Positions 16,514 to 24,723 of a stretch of DNA of 64,000 nt are shown here, one piece after another. The position numbers and the translations under genes were made by a program. Positions within the stretch are counted from its first letter, which is position 1; every line of letters starts with the position of its first letter. The notes under the pieces were generated by a model. That model was given only the letters and a program-made list of their open reading frames with translations, was not told the origin of the DNA and did no database searches. The DNA comes from JABJMC01 sp964473745. GTDB taxonomy: Bacteria > Patescibacteriota > Gracilibacteria > UBA1369 > UBA12473. The stretch spans positions 4,223 through 68,222 of the forward strand of contig CAYYQE010000006.1 of the NCBI GenBank assembly GCA_964473745.1, read 5' to 3'.

Positions 16514-18259
16514 TTGAGCTCTCCTCATAGTGGGGCGTTTGGATGACCGGGAAGGAGGAAATTTCCAAGGTCCAATAACGGCCCGCTGGGCATGCTCATT
16601 TCGAAGGGGGGAACCCCGCAGCGACACGACACAACCCGTAAACGGTTTCCTGGAGGAACCAACATGTCTGAACAAGAAAGCGCGGCGGGGAGCAACCCCG
16701 TCATTGAGTACCTGAAGGACTTCGCGGTCCTGAAGGACTGTCCCCTCAGGTTCTGGGGCGTTCAGGTGGTCAACATCTTCGACGCTCTGGCCTACTTCAC
16801 CCTCTTCGCCGTCATCACCATCTTCCTGTCCGACGAGTTCGGTCTCAGCGACGAGTGGGCGGGCTACGTGTACACCATCATCGGTGGTACCATCAGCGTG
16901 TCCGTTCTCATCGGTGGCCCCATCACGGACTGGCTGGGCACCCGGAAGTCGCTCCACGTGGCGCTGCTGCTCCGTGGCCTGACCACCCTCGGTGTGGGCT
17001 GGATGGCGTGGGACAAGGAGTTCGCGAGCCAGGATGTCTTCGCCTTCGGCGAGATGATGTTCACCGGTCGCGTGCTTCTGATGGTGCTCCTGTTCGTGTT
17101 CATGGGCTTCTCCATGTCCATGATGCGCACTACGTTCCAGGCGGCCAACAAGCGTTTCTCGTCCAAGGCGGCGCAGGGCCCGGCGTTCAACCTGTGGTAC
17201 CTGTTCATGAACCTGGGTGCCGTCTTCGCCGGCCTGGTGGTCAGCCTGCTGATGAAGCAGATGGGCCTGTCCACCACCTACGTGGTCTTCGTGGGTATCG
17301 TTACCTCGGCCCTCGGTGTCCTCGCCACCCTGGCTCTCATCCGCTCGGACGAGGCCGTGGAAGAGGCGCAGAAGCTCGAGAAGCGCGAGAGTCCCTGGAA
17401 GAACGTCGGCCTGATGCTGCAGGCCTCCGCGTTCTGGAAGACCCTCCTGCTCGTCATCCTCCTGCTGGGCGTTCGTTCGGTGTTCCTCTACATCCACGCC
17501 ATCATGACCAAGTACTGGGTCCGCGTCATCGGCAACGGCGTCAAGGAAGACGTGGATATGGGCATGCTCCTCACCATCAACCCCATCCTCATCGTGATCG
17601 GCCTGATCGTGTTGATCCCGCTGCTCAAGCGGGTGACCCAGATCGACAAGGTGTTCAACATGCTGATCATCGGTGCGTTCATCACCGTGGCGAGCATGTT
17701 GATCTTGGCCATTCCGGGAACCTGGTTCTCGGCGGACGTCAAGACCGGTTACTACACCACGTCGATCCTGTTCATGATCCTGCTGTCGGTGGGTGAGGTG
17801 TTGTGGTCCCCCCGGCTCGAGCACTACATCGCGGCCGTGGCCCCCAAGGGTCAGGAGGGTGCCTATTTCTCGCTGTCGGCCATCACCTGGTTCGGCGCGA
17901 AGATGGTCATCGGCCTGTTCAGCGGCCACATGCTCGAGAAGTGGTGCCCCGAGGGCATCGGCGAGCAGATCCGCGATGGCGCGGTCGGCTACTGGGATTC
18001 CCCGGAGGCCATGTACCTGATCCTGGCGCTGGCGGCCATCCCGGGCCTGGTGGTCGTGTGGTGGAAGAAGTCGTGGTTCACCGAGGGCGTGACGCTCGAC
18101 AGCGACGACGAGGCCGAGGAAGGCGCCCCGGCCTAGACATCCCTGCAACCGCATAGGAGGCGGTCAAAAATGCTAAATAGCGGGTTGGCAACCCACAAGA
18201 AGGTGATCCTTTGGCGCCTTTGCAGGAGGTGTCAACTGGCGAGCGGAATTGAGCACTCC
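16514..18259. mobile_element. GC-rich island, foreign or chimeric
   Basis: Base composition jumps from AT-leaning to strongly GC-rich near 16520 and back near 18260, with long open frames appearing on both strands, as expected from high third-position GC. The segment carries one complete gene with a strong GGAGG ribosome binding site, unlike its neighbours. TTGAGCTCTCC (16514-16524) and TTGAGCACTCC (18249-18259) match at 10 of 11 bases and sit at the two composition boundaries, resembling an insertion footprint. No transposase or integrase is present. Recent transfer or an assembly chimera are both possible. Confidence 0.6.
16664..18136 (+). CDS. MFS transporter, POT/peptide-transporter-like
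   Basis: About 490 residues with roughly 12 hydrophobic segments. The MFS motif A loop reads DWLGTRKSL between the second and third segments (about residues 85-93). The segment AFNLWYLFMNLGAVFAGLV resembles the POT/PTR2 (proton-dependent oligopeptide transporter) motif, so uptake of small peptides or related compounds by proton symport is my best guess; substrate is uncertain. The start at 16664 has a GGAGG 7-11 bases upstream and removes an upstream extension with no sequence logic. Third-codon positions are nearly all G or C, completely unlike the surrounding genes, and the short charged C terminus (DSDDEAEEGAPA) is typical of high-GC bacteria. A terminator-like GGGTTGGCAACCC hairpin lies about 55 bases after the stop. 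Confidence 0.8.
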   Translation: MSEQESAAGSNPVIEYLKDFAVLKDCPLRFWGVQVVNIFDALAYFTLFAVITIFLSDEFGLSDEWAGYVYTIIGGTISVSVLIGGPITDWLGTRKSLHVALLLRGLTTLGVGWMAWDKEFASQDVFAFGEMMFTGRVLLMVLLFVFMGFSMSMMRTTFQAANKRFSSKAAQGPAFNLWYLFMNLGAVFAGLVVSLLMKQMGLSTTYVVFVGIVTSALGVLATLALIRSDEAVEEAQKLEKRESPWKNVGLMLQASAFWKTLLLVILLLGVRSVFLYIHAIMTKYWVRVIGNGVKEDVDMGMLLTINPILIVIGLIVLIPLLKRVTQIDKVFNMLIIGAFITVASMLILAIPGTWFSADVKTGYYTTSILFMILLSVGEVLWSPRLEHYIAAVAPKGQEGAYFSLSAITWFGAKMVIGLFSGHMLEKWCPEGIGEQIRDGAVGYWDSPEAMYLILALAAIPGLVVVWWKKSWFTEGVTLDSDDEAEEGAPA

Positions 18260-18303
18260 AAAACGTAAACAATCATAGCGAACTGTTTGTCATCTTCTTT
18301 GTG

Positions 18304-18323
18304 TTTTTCATTTCGATGAAAAA
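18304..18323. terminator. Perfect 8-bp hairpin with TTCG loop
   Basis: TTTTTCAT, loop TTCG, ATGAAAAA, placed between the GC-rich island and the promoter at 18343. The T-rich and A-rich arms make a bidirectional terminator plausible. Confidence 0.5.
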
Positions 18324-18342
18324 TGTAGAAAAGATTAATACC

Positions 18343-18370
18343 TTGACTTATTCCTCAAATCTGTTAAAGT
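18343..18370 (+). promoter_or_regulatory. Sigma70-type promoter for the 18395/18587 genes
   Basis: TTGACT at 18343-18348, 16-base spacer, TAAAGT at 18365-18370, with the first ATG 24 bases further on. Confidence 0.7.
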
Positions 18371-18394
18371 TTTAACCTGTCTTAATTATTCACT

Positions 18395-18586
18395 ATGACC
18401 CCTGCACACTACCGTTATATGGCTTTGATTGATCTGCGATTACGCGCGGAAATGACTATGAGCGCTTTGAATTTGGTGTGTACGACTGCTTCTCCGAAAA
18501 ATTTCCTTGAAAAATCGCGTTATTTACGGCTTAATTTATTCAATGAAATCGTTGACCATTTAATCTGTAAATACCGAACAAAATAA
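18395..18586 (+). CDS. Small hypothetical protein (63 aa)
   Basis: A 63-codon frame right after a strong promoter and ending exactly one base before the ATG of the next gene (stop at 18584-18586, ATG at 18587). That spacing argues for a real, translationally coupled leader gene. The product is basic and probably helical (LIDLRLRAEMTMSALNL), with two cysteines and no known motif. It could be a regulatory leader peptide or a small DNA-binding protein; nothing in the sequence decides this. Confidence 0.55.
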   Translation: MTPAHYRYMALIDLRLRAEMTMSALNLVCTTASPKNFLEKSRYLRLNLFNEIVDHLICKYRTK

Positions 18587-19489
18587 ATGTCTGGTTCGAA
18601 TGTTGTGAATATTGGAGTGGCGCGAAGGGGGCTAGAAGGAAGGCCGCCGAATTTTGTTTTTAGACCAGAGGAATTAAGAAGTTTAGAGCAAATTTCAGAT
18701 CGGCGACTGCAAACTTGTTTGCAGGCTTGGCATCAGCAAATGGGGAGTGACATGATGATGCATTTAGAGGCGGAAGCGAACGCTCATCCGGATGGAGTTT
18801 TTCAGCAAACTTTTTATTGGCCAGATTCAAATGTTAACCCTGGGGCATATTCTTTTCAGGGGAAGTTTGAGGTAATGGTGGTTTTTGATGGTCAGCAGTT
18901 TCTTTTTTATTTTAGAGATTTAGAAATTAGTGGAGTTGAGCAACAAAACAAGCATTTAAAGTGGGCCCAGCTTTGGGCCAGAAGAGCAATTGAGGACGCT
19001 GGTTTGGGAATTGAGTTATATGGTTTGGGGAGACAGGAAGTTGTTTCTTTACGACATAAAAATCCTTTTTTGGATGCTGACGAAGATCGTTTAAGGCGGA
19101 TAGTAATTAATCATATAAAAGACGCGCTTCAACAACGAATTTTGGAGTTTATGGCGCAGCTTGATGAGACTGGGAGTTTGTCTAGTTCACGTGTAAGGTT
19201 TGATGAAAGCGGGGATTTGCAGGCGGTGCATCGGTCTCTTTTAATGAATCCGATGGGGTCAACAACTCATGGGACTTCACCACCAATTGGGATTTTTCAG
19301 ATGGTGCGACATTCTACTCCTCAGGAACTTTCTGACGATAATGGGGAAATGGTGCATCCCTTAACTTTTGACACCCCAAGAAAAGGGTTTTTAGATAGAT
19401 GGATTAAAGGACGTAAGAGTCAACGCGTTACAGTTTGCGGAGTACCAAATACGTCCCAAGGAGATCGGTTAGTTGTTTGGAGTGATTAA
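18587..19489 (+). CDS. Hypothetical protein (300 aa)
   Basis: Not recognised. 300 residues, soluble, AT-rich codon use like the rest of the window. The central part (about 80-150, YSFQGKFEVMVVFDGQQFLF) looks like beta strands and is followed by a helical section. It is coupled to the 63-residue frame upstream (zero spacing) and ends 20 bases before uvrB, whose own promoter overlaps its 3' end. Confidence 0.7.
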   Translation: MSGSNVVNIGVARRGLEGRPPNFVFRPEELRSLEQISDRRLQTCLQAWHQQMGSDMMMHLEAEANAHPDGVFQQTFYWPDSNVNPGAYSFQGKFEVMVVFDGQQFLFYFRDLEISGVEQQNKHLKWAQLWARRAIEDAGLGIELYGLGRQEVVSLRHKNPFLDADEDRLRRIVINHIKDALQQRILEFMAQLDETGSLSSSRVRFDESGDLQAVHRSLLMNPMGSTTHGTSPPIGIFQMVRHSTPQELSDDNGEMVHPLTFDTPRKGFLDRWIKGRKSQRVTVCGVPNTSQGDRLVVWSD

Positions 19490-19500
19490 TCTGGTAGAAT
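19473..19500 (+). promoter_or_regulatory. uvrB promoter (short leader)
   Basis: TTGTTT at 19473-19478, 16-base spacer, TAGAAT at 19495-19500 preceded by TGG (extended -10). The uvrB ATG at 19510 begins 10 bases after the -10, so the transcript is nearly or fully leaderless. Confidence 0.6.
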
Positions 19501-19509
19501 TGATATATT

Positions 19510-22500
19510 ATGTCACAGGAATTTCAACTTATTTCGGATTTTAAGCCGCAGGGTGATCAGCCCGAAGCGATTAAAGCTTTGGTTAAAGGGGTTAAGGATG
19601 GCAAGAAATTTCAGACACTTTTGGGAGCCACGGGGACCGGGAAGAGTGTGACGGCGGACACAAAAGTTTGGTTATATCGTTTTCGGAAAGGGCAGTATGA
19701 GCCTTTTGAGGCTGTAATTGGTGGAATTGTTGATCATATGTTGAATCAAGTGGCACATATTAATTATGACTCTAATGGAACGGAAATAGCTTTTAGAAAG
19801 TTCTGTCCAGAAAATTTATATGTAGCAAGTATTGACCCTAAAAATGGGAAGTCTCAAATGAAAAAAATTACAGCTTATCAACGACATGAATCTCCAAAAT
19901 TTCTTTATAAGGTTAAAACTAAATGTGGACGATCGGTAGAGGTGACTGGAGATCATAATTTTTGGATTCTTAGAAATGGCAAAATGGTTTTAACTCGAAC
20001 GGATAAGTTAAGAGCTACGGATTATATCCCTCTACCTAGAAATTTAGAAAATATTTGCGCGCAGAAGGAATTAAAATCAATTAATTTGTTGCGTTATATA
20101 GCCAGGAAAGATATTGCAGTTAGGGACGCAAAGCCTTATTTGAAAAAAATGATGGCTGTTGTTGGTGAAAAAGCAACAAAACATAATTTGGATATAGCTT
20201 CAAACCCCTATCAGAAGGGCAAGTTTTGGCGCGTAATGAATGATAGCCAAAGACTTGATGCCGCCACTTACTCTAGATTGTCTCGACGGGATTCGGAGGG
20301 AATAAATCTTTGTTCTCGGCTTAGTAAAAATAGTTATCCGGCGGATTATCCAGTTACGAATAATTTTTTGAAGTTGATGGGGTTATATATTGCTGAAGGT
20401 TGTGTTACTCCTAGTTATTTTTGTTTGTCGGTTCGGGAAAAAGAATTGCAAAAAGAGGTTGAAAATATTTTAAGAAAACTAGATTTGTCATACGGGCGCC
20501 GCTCTGATGGTGATTTTCAAATAAATGAAAAATTGATGACAGTTTTATTAACTTTTTTGTGTGGCAAAGGAGCTTTTAATAAAAAATTGCCTGATTTTTG
20601 GACAAAATTATCTTTACCCCAATTAAGGGAAATGTTGGCTATGTATTTTGCCGGGGATGGCTGGGTAGATAGAAATGATATTAAATGTACGACCGCTAGT
20701 AAGGAGTTAGCTTCGCAGATTTTATATGCCCTTAATCGATTTGGGATTTGGGCGAGAATGAAAAAAAGGTTTCAAAAAGCTACAAATTCAGATAATCCGG
20801 GTAATTGGTTTTATCAGATTACAATTTCAGGAAAATCAAATTTAAAAATTTTTAGTAAAAATATTGGGTTTGCGTTGAAAAGGAAGCAAGATCAATTGCG
20901 AGAACTGATTGATGGTTTGCCTTTTGAAAATACAAATGTTGATTTGGCTCCTGGGGCTGGGGTTTATTTTAGAAAACTTAGGGATAGATATGGATTGTAT
21001 CAAAGAAATATAGGGGAGTATGCAGGTCTTTGTCGGTCGGCGATTGGTTTTATTGAGACTGGGAAACGTCAAATTTCTCAGCAGGCTTTGGAACGATTTT
21101 TGAATAATTGGCCATATGGCGACTCTGAGGAAATACAAGCTTTGAGAGCTTTGACAAAAGCGTATTGGACCCCTGTTTTTGAAGTAGAAAAACATCAATC
21201 AAAAGAAGAATTTGTGTATGATTTTTCAGTAGAAGATAACGAAACTTTTTTAGCAGGATTTGGGGGTATGTATGTGCATAACACTTTTGTGATTTCTAAT
21301 TTAATTCAACAAGTCCAAAAACCCACATTGGTGATTGCGCATAATAAGACTTTAGCAGCGCAACTTTGTACGGAGTTTCGGGAATTTTTTCCGAATAACG
21401 CGGTGCATTATTTTGTTTCTTATTATGATTATTATCAGCCCGAGGCTTACAATCCCACTACTGACACTTACATTGAAAAGGACGCTTCAATTAATGAGGA
21501 AATCAATCAATTTAGACACGCTGCTACCACTAATTTGTTAACGCGGAAGGATGTGATTATTGTGGCTTCGGTGTCGTGTATTTATGGATTGGGTTCACCC
21601 AAGGAATATTTGGAAATGAGTGTAAAGATAAAAGTAGGAGAGGAAATTGAGCGTGATGTTTTGCTTCGAAAATTAGTAAATATTCAATACACGCGGTCGC
21701 AAAATGATTTTAAGCAGGGGATGTTTCACGTACTCGGGGACATGGTAGAAATTTATCCGCCGAGTATGGATTCGATTTATCGAGTGGAATTTTTTGGGGA
21801 AGAAATTGAGCGAATAACAGAAGTGGATTCGTTTACTGGGGAGCTGATCGAAGAAATGGAGGAGGTGTTTATTTTTCCGGCAAAACATGATGTAACTACC
21901 GCAGATAAGATCGAAAAGGCCACGGCTGGGATCGAGGCAGAGCTGAAAGAACGGTATGATCAATTGTTGAAAATGGGGAAATCTTTTGAGGCGCACCGGC
22001 TCAAAACTAAAACCGAATATGACTTGGAATTAATGCGAGAGACTGGTTATGTGCAGGGGATTGAAAACTACACGCGCTATTTGCATGATATGAAACCAGG
22101 CGAGCCAACGTCTGTTTTGTTAGATTTTTTCCCGGATGATTTTTTGATGGTGATTGATGAATCACACATGACCGTACCGCAGATTGGAGCTATGCATAGT
22201 GGAAATTACAGTCGTAAAAATACGTTGGTGGAATATGGATTTCGATTGCCGTCGGCGCAAGATAATCGGCCACTTAAATTTGAAGAGTTTGAAAAATATA
22301 TGAAGCAAGCGATTTTTGTTTCCGCTACTCCGGGGAAATATGAATATGAAAACACTAAAAAGAAGGACATTGTGCAGCAAATTATTCGTCCTACTGGCTT
22401 GCTTGATCCTGAGATTTCGGTACGACCAACAAAGGGGCAGGTTTTGGATTTGATGGCTGAAATTAAAAAGCGAACCGCGAACAAGGAACGCACTTTAGTT

Positions 22501-23124
22501 ACGACGTTAACAAAAAGGTCGGCCGAGGATTTAACCGATTTTATGACGGAAAAAGGAATAAGGGTTCGATATTTGCATTCTGATGTAGACACCATGGAGC
22601 GGATTGAGATTTTGCGAGATTTGCGGTTGGGGGAGTTTGATGTACTTATTGGAATTAATTTGCTTCGGGAGGGACTGGATCTGCCGGAGGTGTCACTTAT
22701 TGCGATTTTGGATGCTGATAAGCCGGGATTTTTGCGGTCAGACACGGCGCTTATTCAGACTACTGGGCGCGCCGCCCGTAATGTGAATGGCCTGGTGATT
22801 ATGTATGGCGACAAAGAAACTGAGGCCATGAAAGCGGCCATATCCGAAACCAATCGGCGGCGCGCAATTCAGCTTGCTCATAACAAAAAGCATGGCATTA
22901 CGCCCGAAACAATTATTAAAGCTGTGAAAGATTTGGGCTTACGCAAAAAAGAAGAAGCCAAGAAGCAAGTTCGCCATTACGACACCAAAAAAGTTCCCAA
23001 AGAAGAGATGGAACGCCTTATTCGTTCACTGGAAATGGATATGGATATTGCGTCCCAAAATATGGAATTTGAAAAAGCGGCCGAACTCCGAGATGAGATC
23101 GACCGCATGAAAGATTCTGTGTAG
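19510..23124 (+). CDS. uvrB: Excinuclease ABC subunit B with an intein in its P-loop
   Basis: 1204 codons; after removal of a 546-residue intein the host protein is 658 residues, normal for UvrB, the damage-verifying helicase-like subunit of nucleotide excision repair. Host motifs: FQTLLGATGTGK (to K45), then after the intein TFVISNLIQ, IAHNKTLAAQL, the beta-hairpin region VSYYDYYQPEAY, VIDESHMTVPQIG, FVSATPG, LREGLDLPEVSLIAILDADKPGFLRS, and QTTGRAARN. The C-terminal UVR domain (about 1160-1204) binds UvrC. Insertion between the Lys and Thr of the Walker A GKT makes ATPase activity strictly dependent on splicing. uvrA and uvrC are not in the window. Confidence 0.96.
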   Translation: MSQEFQLISDFKPQGDQPEAIKALVKGVKDGKKFQTLLGATGTGKSVTADTKVWLYRFRKGQYEPFEAVIGGIVDHMLNQVAHINYDSNGTEIAFRKFCPENLYVASIDPKNGKSQMKKITAYQRHESPKFLYKVKTKCGRSVEVTGDHNFWILRNGKMVLTRTDKLRATDYIPLPRNLENICAQKELKSINLLRYIARKDIAVRDAKPYLKKMMAVVGEKATKHNLDIASNPYQKGKFWRVMNDSQRLDAATYSRLSRRDSEGINLCSRLSKNSYPADYPVTNNFLKLMGLYIAEGCVTPSYFCLSVREKELQKEVENILRKLDLSYGRRSDGDFQINEKLMTVLLTFLCGKGAFNKKLPDFWTKLSLPQLREMLAMYFAGDGWVDRNDIKCTTASKELASQILYALNRFGIWARMKKRFQKATNSDNPGNWFYQITISGKSNLKIFSKNIGFALKRKQDQLRELIDGLPFENTNVDLAPGAGVYFRKLRDRYGLYQRNIGEYAGLCRSAIGFIETGKRQISQQALERFLNNWPYGDSEEIQALRALTKAYWTPVFEVEKHQSKEEFVYDFSVEDNETFLAGFGGMYVHNTFVISNLIQQVQKPTLVIAHNKTLAAQLCTEFREFFPNNAVHYFVSYYDYYQPEAYNPTTDTYIEKDASINEEINQFRHAATTNLLTRKDVIIVASVSCIYGLGSPKEYLEMSVKIKVGEEIERDVLLRKLVNIQYTRSQNDFKQGMFHVLGDMVEIYPPSMDSIYRVEFFGEEIERITEVDSFTGELIEEMEEVFIFPAKHDVTTADKIEKATAGIEAELKERYDQLLKMGKSFEAHRLKTKTEYDLELMRETGYVQGIENYTRYLHDMKPGEPTSVLLDFFPDDFLMVIDESHMTVPQIGAMHSGNYSRKNTLVEYGFRLPSAQDNRPLKFEEFEKYMKQAIFVSATPGKYEYENTKKKDIVQQIIRPTGLLDPEISVRPTKGQVLDLMAEIKKRTANKERTLVTTLTKRSAEDLTDFMTEKGIRVRYLHSDVDTMERIEILRDLRLGEFDVLIGINLLREGLDLPEVSLIAILDADKPGFLRSDTALIQTTGRAARNVNGLVIMYGDKETEAMKAAISETNRRRAIQLAHNKKHGITPETIIKAVKDLGLRKKEEAKKQVRHYDTKKVPKEEMERLIRSLEMDMDIASQNMEFEKAAELRDEIDRMKDSV
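19645..21282 (+). mobile_element. LAGLIDADG intein within UvrB (S46-N591)
   Basis: Begins at Ser46 (block A SVTADTKVWL) and ends with YVHN (His590-Asn591); the +1 extein residue is Thr592, so splicing would restore GKT of Walker A. Block B is VEVTGDHNFWIL and block F is EEFVYDFSVEDNETFLAG. Two dodecapeptide motifs are present, LMGLYIAEG (about 289-297) and LAMYFAGDG (about 376-384), both keeping their acidic catalytic residue, so the homing endonuclease may be active. Around residues 505-530 lies a Cro/C1-like helix-turn-helix (YGLYQRNIGEYAGLCRSAI), possibly for target recognition. Confidence 0.93.
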
Positions 23125-23133
23125 GGATTGTTG

Positions 23134-23520
23134 TTAGCCTATTCTAAGCCAACGTTTAAGCTTGTCTTTGAGGGTTTCGTGTTCAAATTCTACTTCCTCA
23201 GAGTCGTCTTCCCCATCTTCTCCTGCCCAACCTGAAGGTGATTCTAATAATTCGCCATCGATTGGAGTCGCGTGAAACATAGCTTCATATTCTGCGAGAG
23301 TCATTTGAAGAGCTCTGGCAGCCCCCTCATCGTCTCCTTCGTTAGCACAGATAACAGCGGCACTGTAATCTAGGGTGTGTACGTCATGGCCTTCTGCTTG
23401 TAATCGTGCTGCCGCTTCACTATCTCTAGCTCTTCTTCTTAGATAGGCCTCGGTTAAATCTGGTCTTTTTTCTTTCATACCAGGAGCATCAGCTCTAACT
23501 GGTGATTTTTTAGTTCTCAT
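23134..23520 (-). CDS. Hypothetical acidic protein (128 aa)
   Basis: Not recognised. 128 residues with a basic, arginine-rich first half (KRPDLTEAYLRRRARDSEAAARL) and a very acidic second half (GEDGEDDSEEVEFEHETL) that ends in a basic tail (KDKLKRWLRIG). The charge segregation suggests a nucleic-acid or protein-binding adaptor, but that is only inference. It converges on uvrB with a 9-base gap. Confidence 0.6.
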   Translation of the reverse strand: MRTKKSPVRADAPGMKEKRPDLTEAYLRRRARDSEAAARLQAEGHDVHTLDYSAAVICANEGDDEGAARALQMTLAEYEAMFHATPIDGELLESPSGWAGEDGEDDSEEVEFEHETLKDKLKRWLRIG

Positions 23521-23599
23521 TACAATTAAGATTAAGTAAATAAATTTTGGAGTGGAGATGAACGTTATCGTGAATTATGTTGTTATGTCAATAGTTTTA

Positions 23600-23628
23600 T
23601 TGATTGATAGGGGGGAATGTTTTATAAT
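23600..23628 (+). promoter_or_regulatory. Strong sigma70-type promoter for the 23654 gene
   Basis: TTGATT at 23600-23605, 17-base spacer, TATAAT at 23623-23628. The predicted transcript start is about 20 bases before the TTG at 23654. Confidence 0.75.
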
Positions 23629-23653
23629 TTCCTCCTATATTTAATCTGTTTTT

Positions 23654-24688
23654 TTGGAACGCTCTGAGGGACCTAATTTGGAATTAATGGCTCAGGAGCC
23701 TTATTTGAAACCACGAGTGGTGTCAGCGCCTCTTTCTCATCCCCAAGCCTCTATTTTGGATTTGGTTCCGGATAATATGCGGCCTATTTTAGGTCCAATA
23801 ATTTCTGATGTTGATGTTGTTAGACCGGACATTGGTCAGTTAAATGTAGCTTTGAAATCCGCGGGAGTAGATTCCGAATCAGGTATTTCGGGTTGTTTAG
23901 GAGAGGGGATGGCTGGCGGGAAATTAGCTTTACAGTATTTATTATCGAGATCTTCGGGATTAGGGGATTTGGTGCGTTTTTCGGAACAAGATGAGGAACA
24001 AACATTTTTGGAACAAGAATTATTTTCACGCTATGGTTCGGCGCCAGTAATGTCGATGGTGGGGACTGGTGATTATGTGGCTAAGCAACTGATAGAGTTA
24101 TTGCAAAAACACAGTATGGCTGCGCATGCCGCTAGATATCATCCGACTGTTGCTGGCGAGGCGCGTCAGCTTGAGTGGGATTCAACTAGTCAACAGCGAG
24201 TTTTATCAGTAATAGTTCCTTTCCCAAAAGTGCAGCCTTTAATGGAGCAAGTTGAAACGCCAGAAGCTCTTTTGGAGCGGGCGCATGTGTTTTTTACAGA
24301 TGAGACTTATGTTGTTGATCTCGAACAGGCGTTAGCTGATCAGCGTCATGGCTTAGATTTAGTTACCGAAAATGATGATGATGATTTGAAAGGAATTATT
24401 GAGGTTTTAGAGAATGACGATGACTTAACTCCTTGGACGTTATTAGCTGTTAATCTTGTTAGTGAAAAAGTTGATCTAGGTTCTCTTGCTAAGTATCTTC
24501 AGGAAAATGAGTTATTTAAGGGGTTAGTTGCTAGTTCGGTTATAAATGTGGCTTTTTTGAAAGTGGATAATCATATTGAACCAGAGCAGTTATATGAGGT
24601 GTGTCGTGAATGGCAGTTACCCAATGAGGACGCTACTTATTTAGCGCGTTTAATTATTGGGTTAGAGAGAGCATCAATAAAGTTTTAG
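23654..24688 (+). CDS. Hypothetical protein, N-terminal part of a probably frameshifted gene
   Basis: 344 codons from a TTG start at 23654; an ATG at 23687 (MAQEPYLKPRV) is the alternative start. No recognised domain. The body is helical and acidic (LVTENDDDDLKGIIEVLENDDDL near residue 245). It ends LIIGLERASIKF, but the frame used by the next gene is already open here and continues smoothly (RESINKVLGNADIDVARTK), so a one-base indel around 24655-24685 probably split one long gene of about 1240 codons. Whether this is a real mutation or a sequence error cannot be told. Confidence 0.6.
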   Translation: MERSEGPNLELMAQEPYLKPRVVSAPLSHPQASILDLVPDNMRPILGPIISDVDVVRPDIGQLNVALKSAGVDSESGISGCLGEGMAGGKLALQYLLSRSSGLGDLVRFSEQDEEQTFLEQELFSRYGSAPVMSMVGTGDYVAKQLIELLQKHSMAAHAARYHPTVAGEARQLEWDSTSQQRVLSVIVPFPKVQPLMEQVETPEALLERAHVFFTDETYVVDLEQALADQRHGLDLVTENDDDDLKGIIEVLENDDDLTPWTLLAVNLVSEKVDLGSLAKYLQENELFKGLVASSVINVAFLKVDNHIEPEQLYEVCREWQLPNEDATYLARLIIGLERASIKF

Positions 24689-24723
24689 GAAATGCTGATA
24701 TTGATGTTGCTCGAACAAAGCCA

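Noticed and set aside
16508..18154. A 548-codon minus-strand frame opposite the GC-rich transporter
   Set aside because: It is rich in His, Gln, Asp, Glu and Arg with no domain, typical of an antisense shadow in high-GC coding DNA; the plus-strand frame is a clear membrane transporter.
24677..24690. Programmed frameshift between the two orphan frames
   Set aside because: The bases A-AAG-TTT-TAG do not form an XXXYYYZ slippery site for the -1 shift needed, and a +1 slip at TTT-TAG enters the wrong frame.
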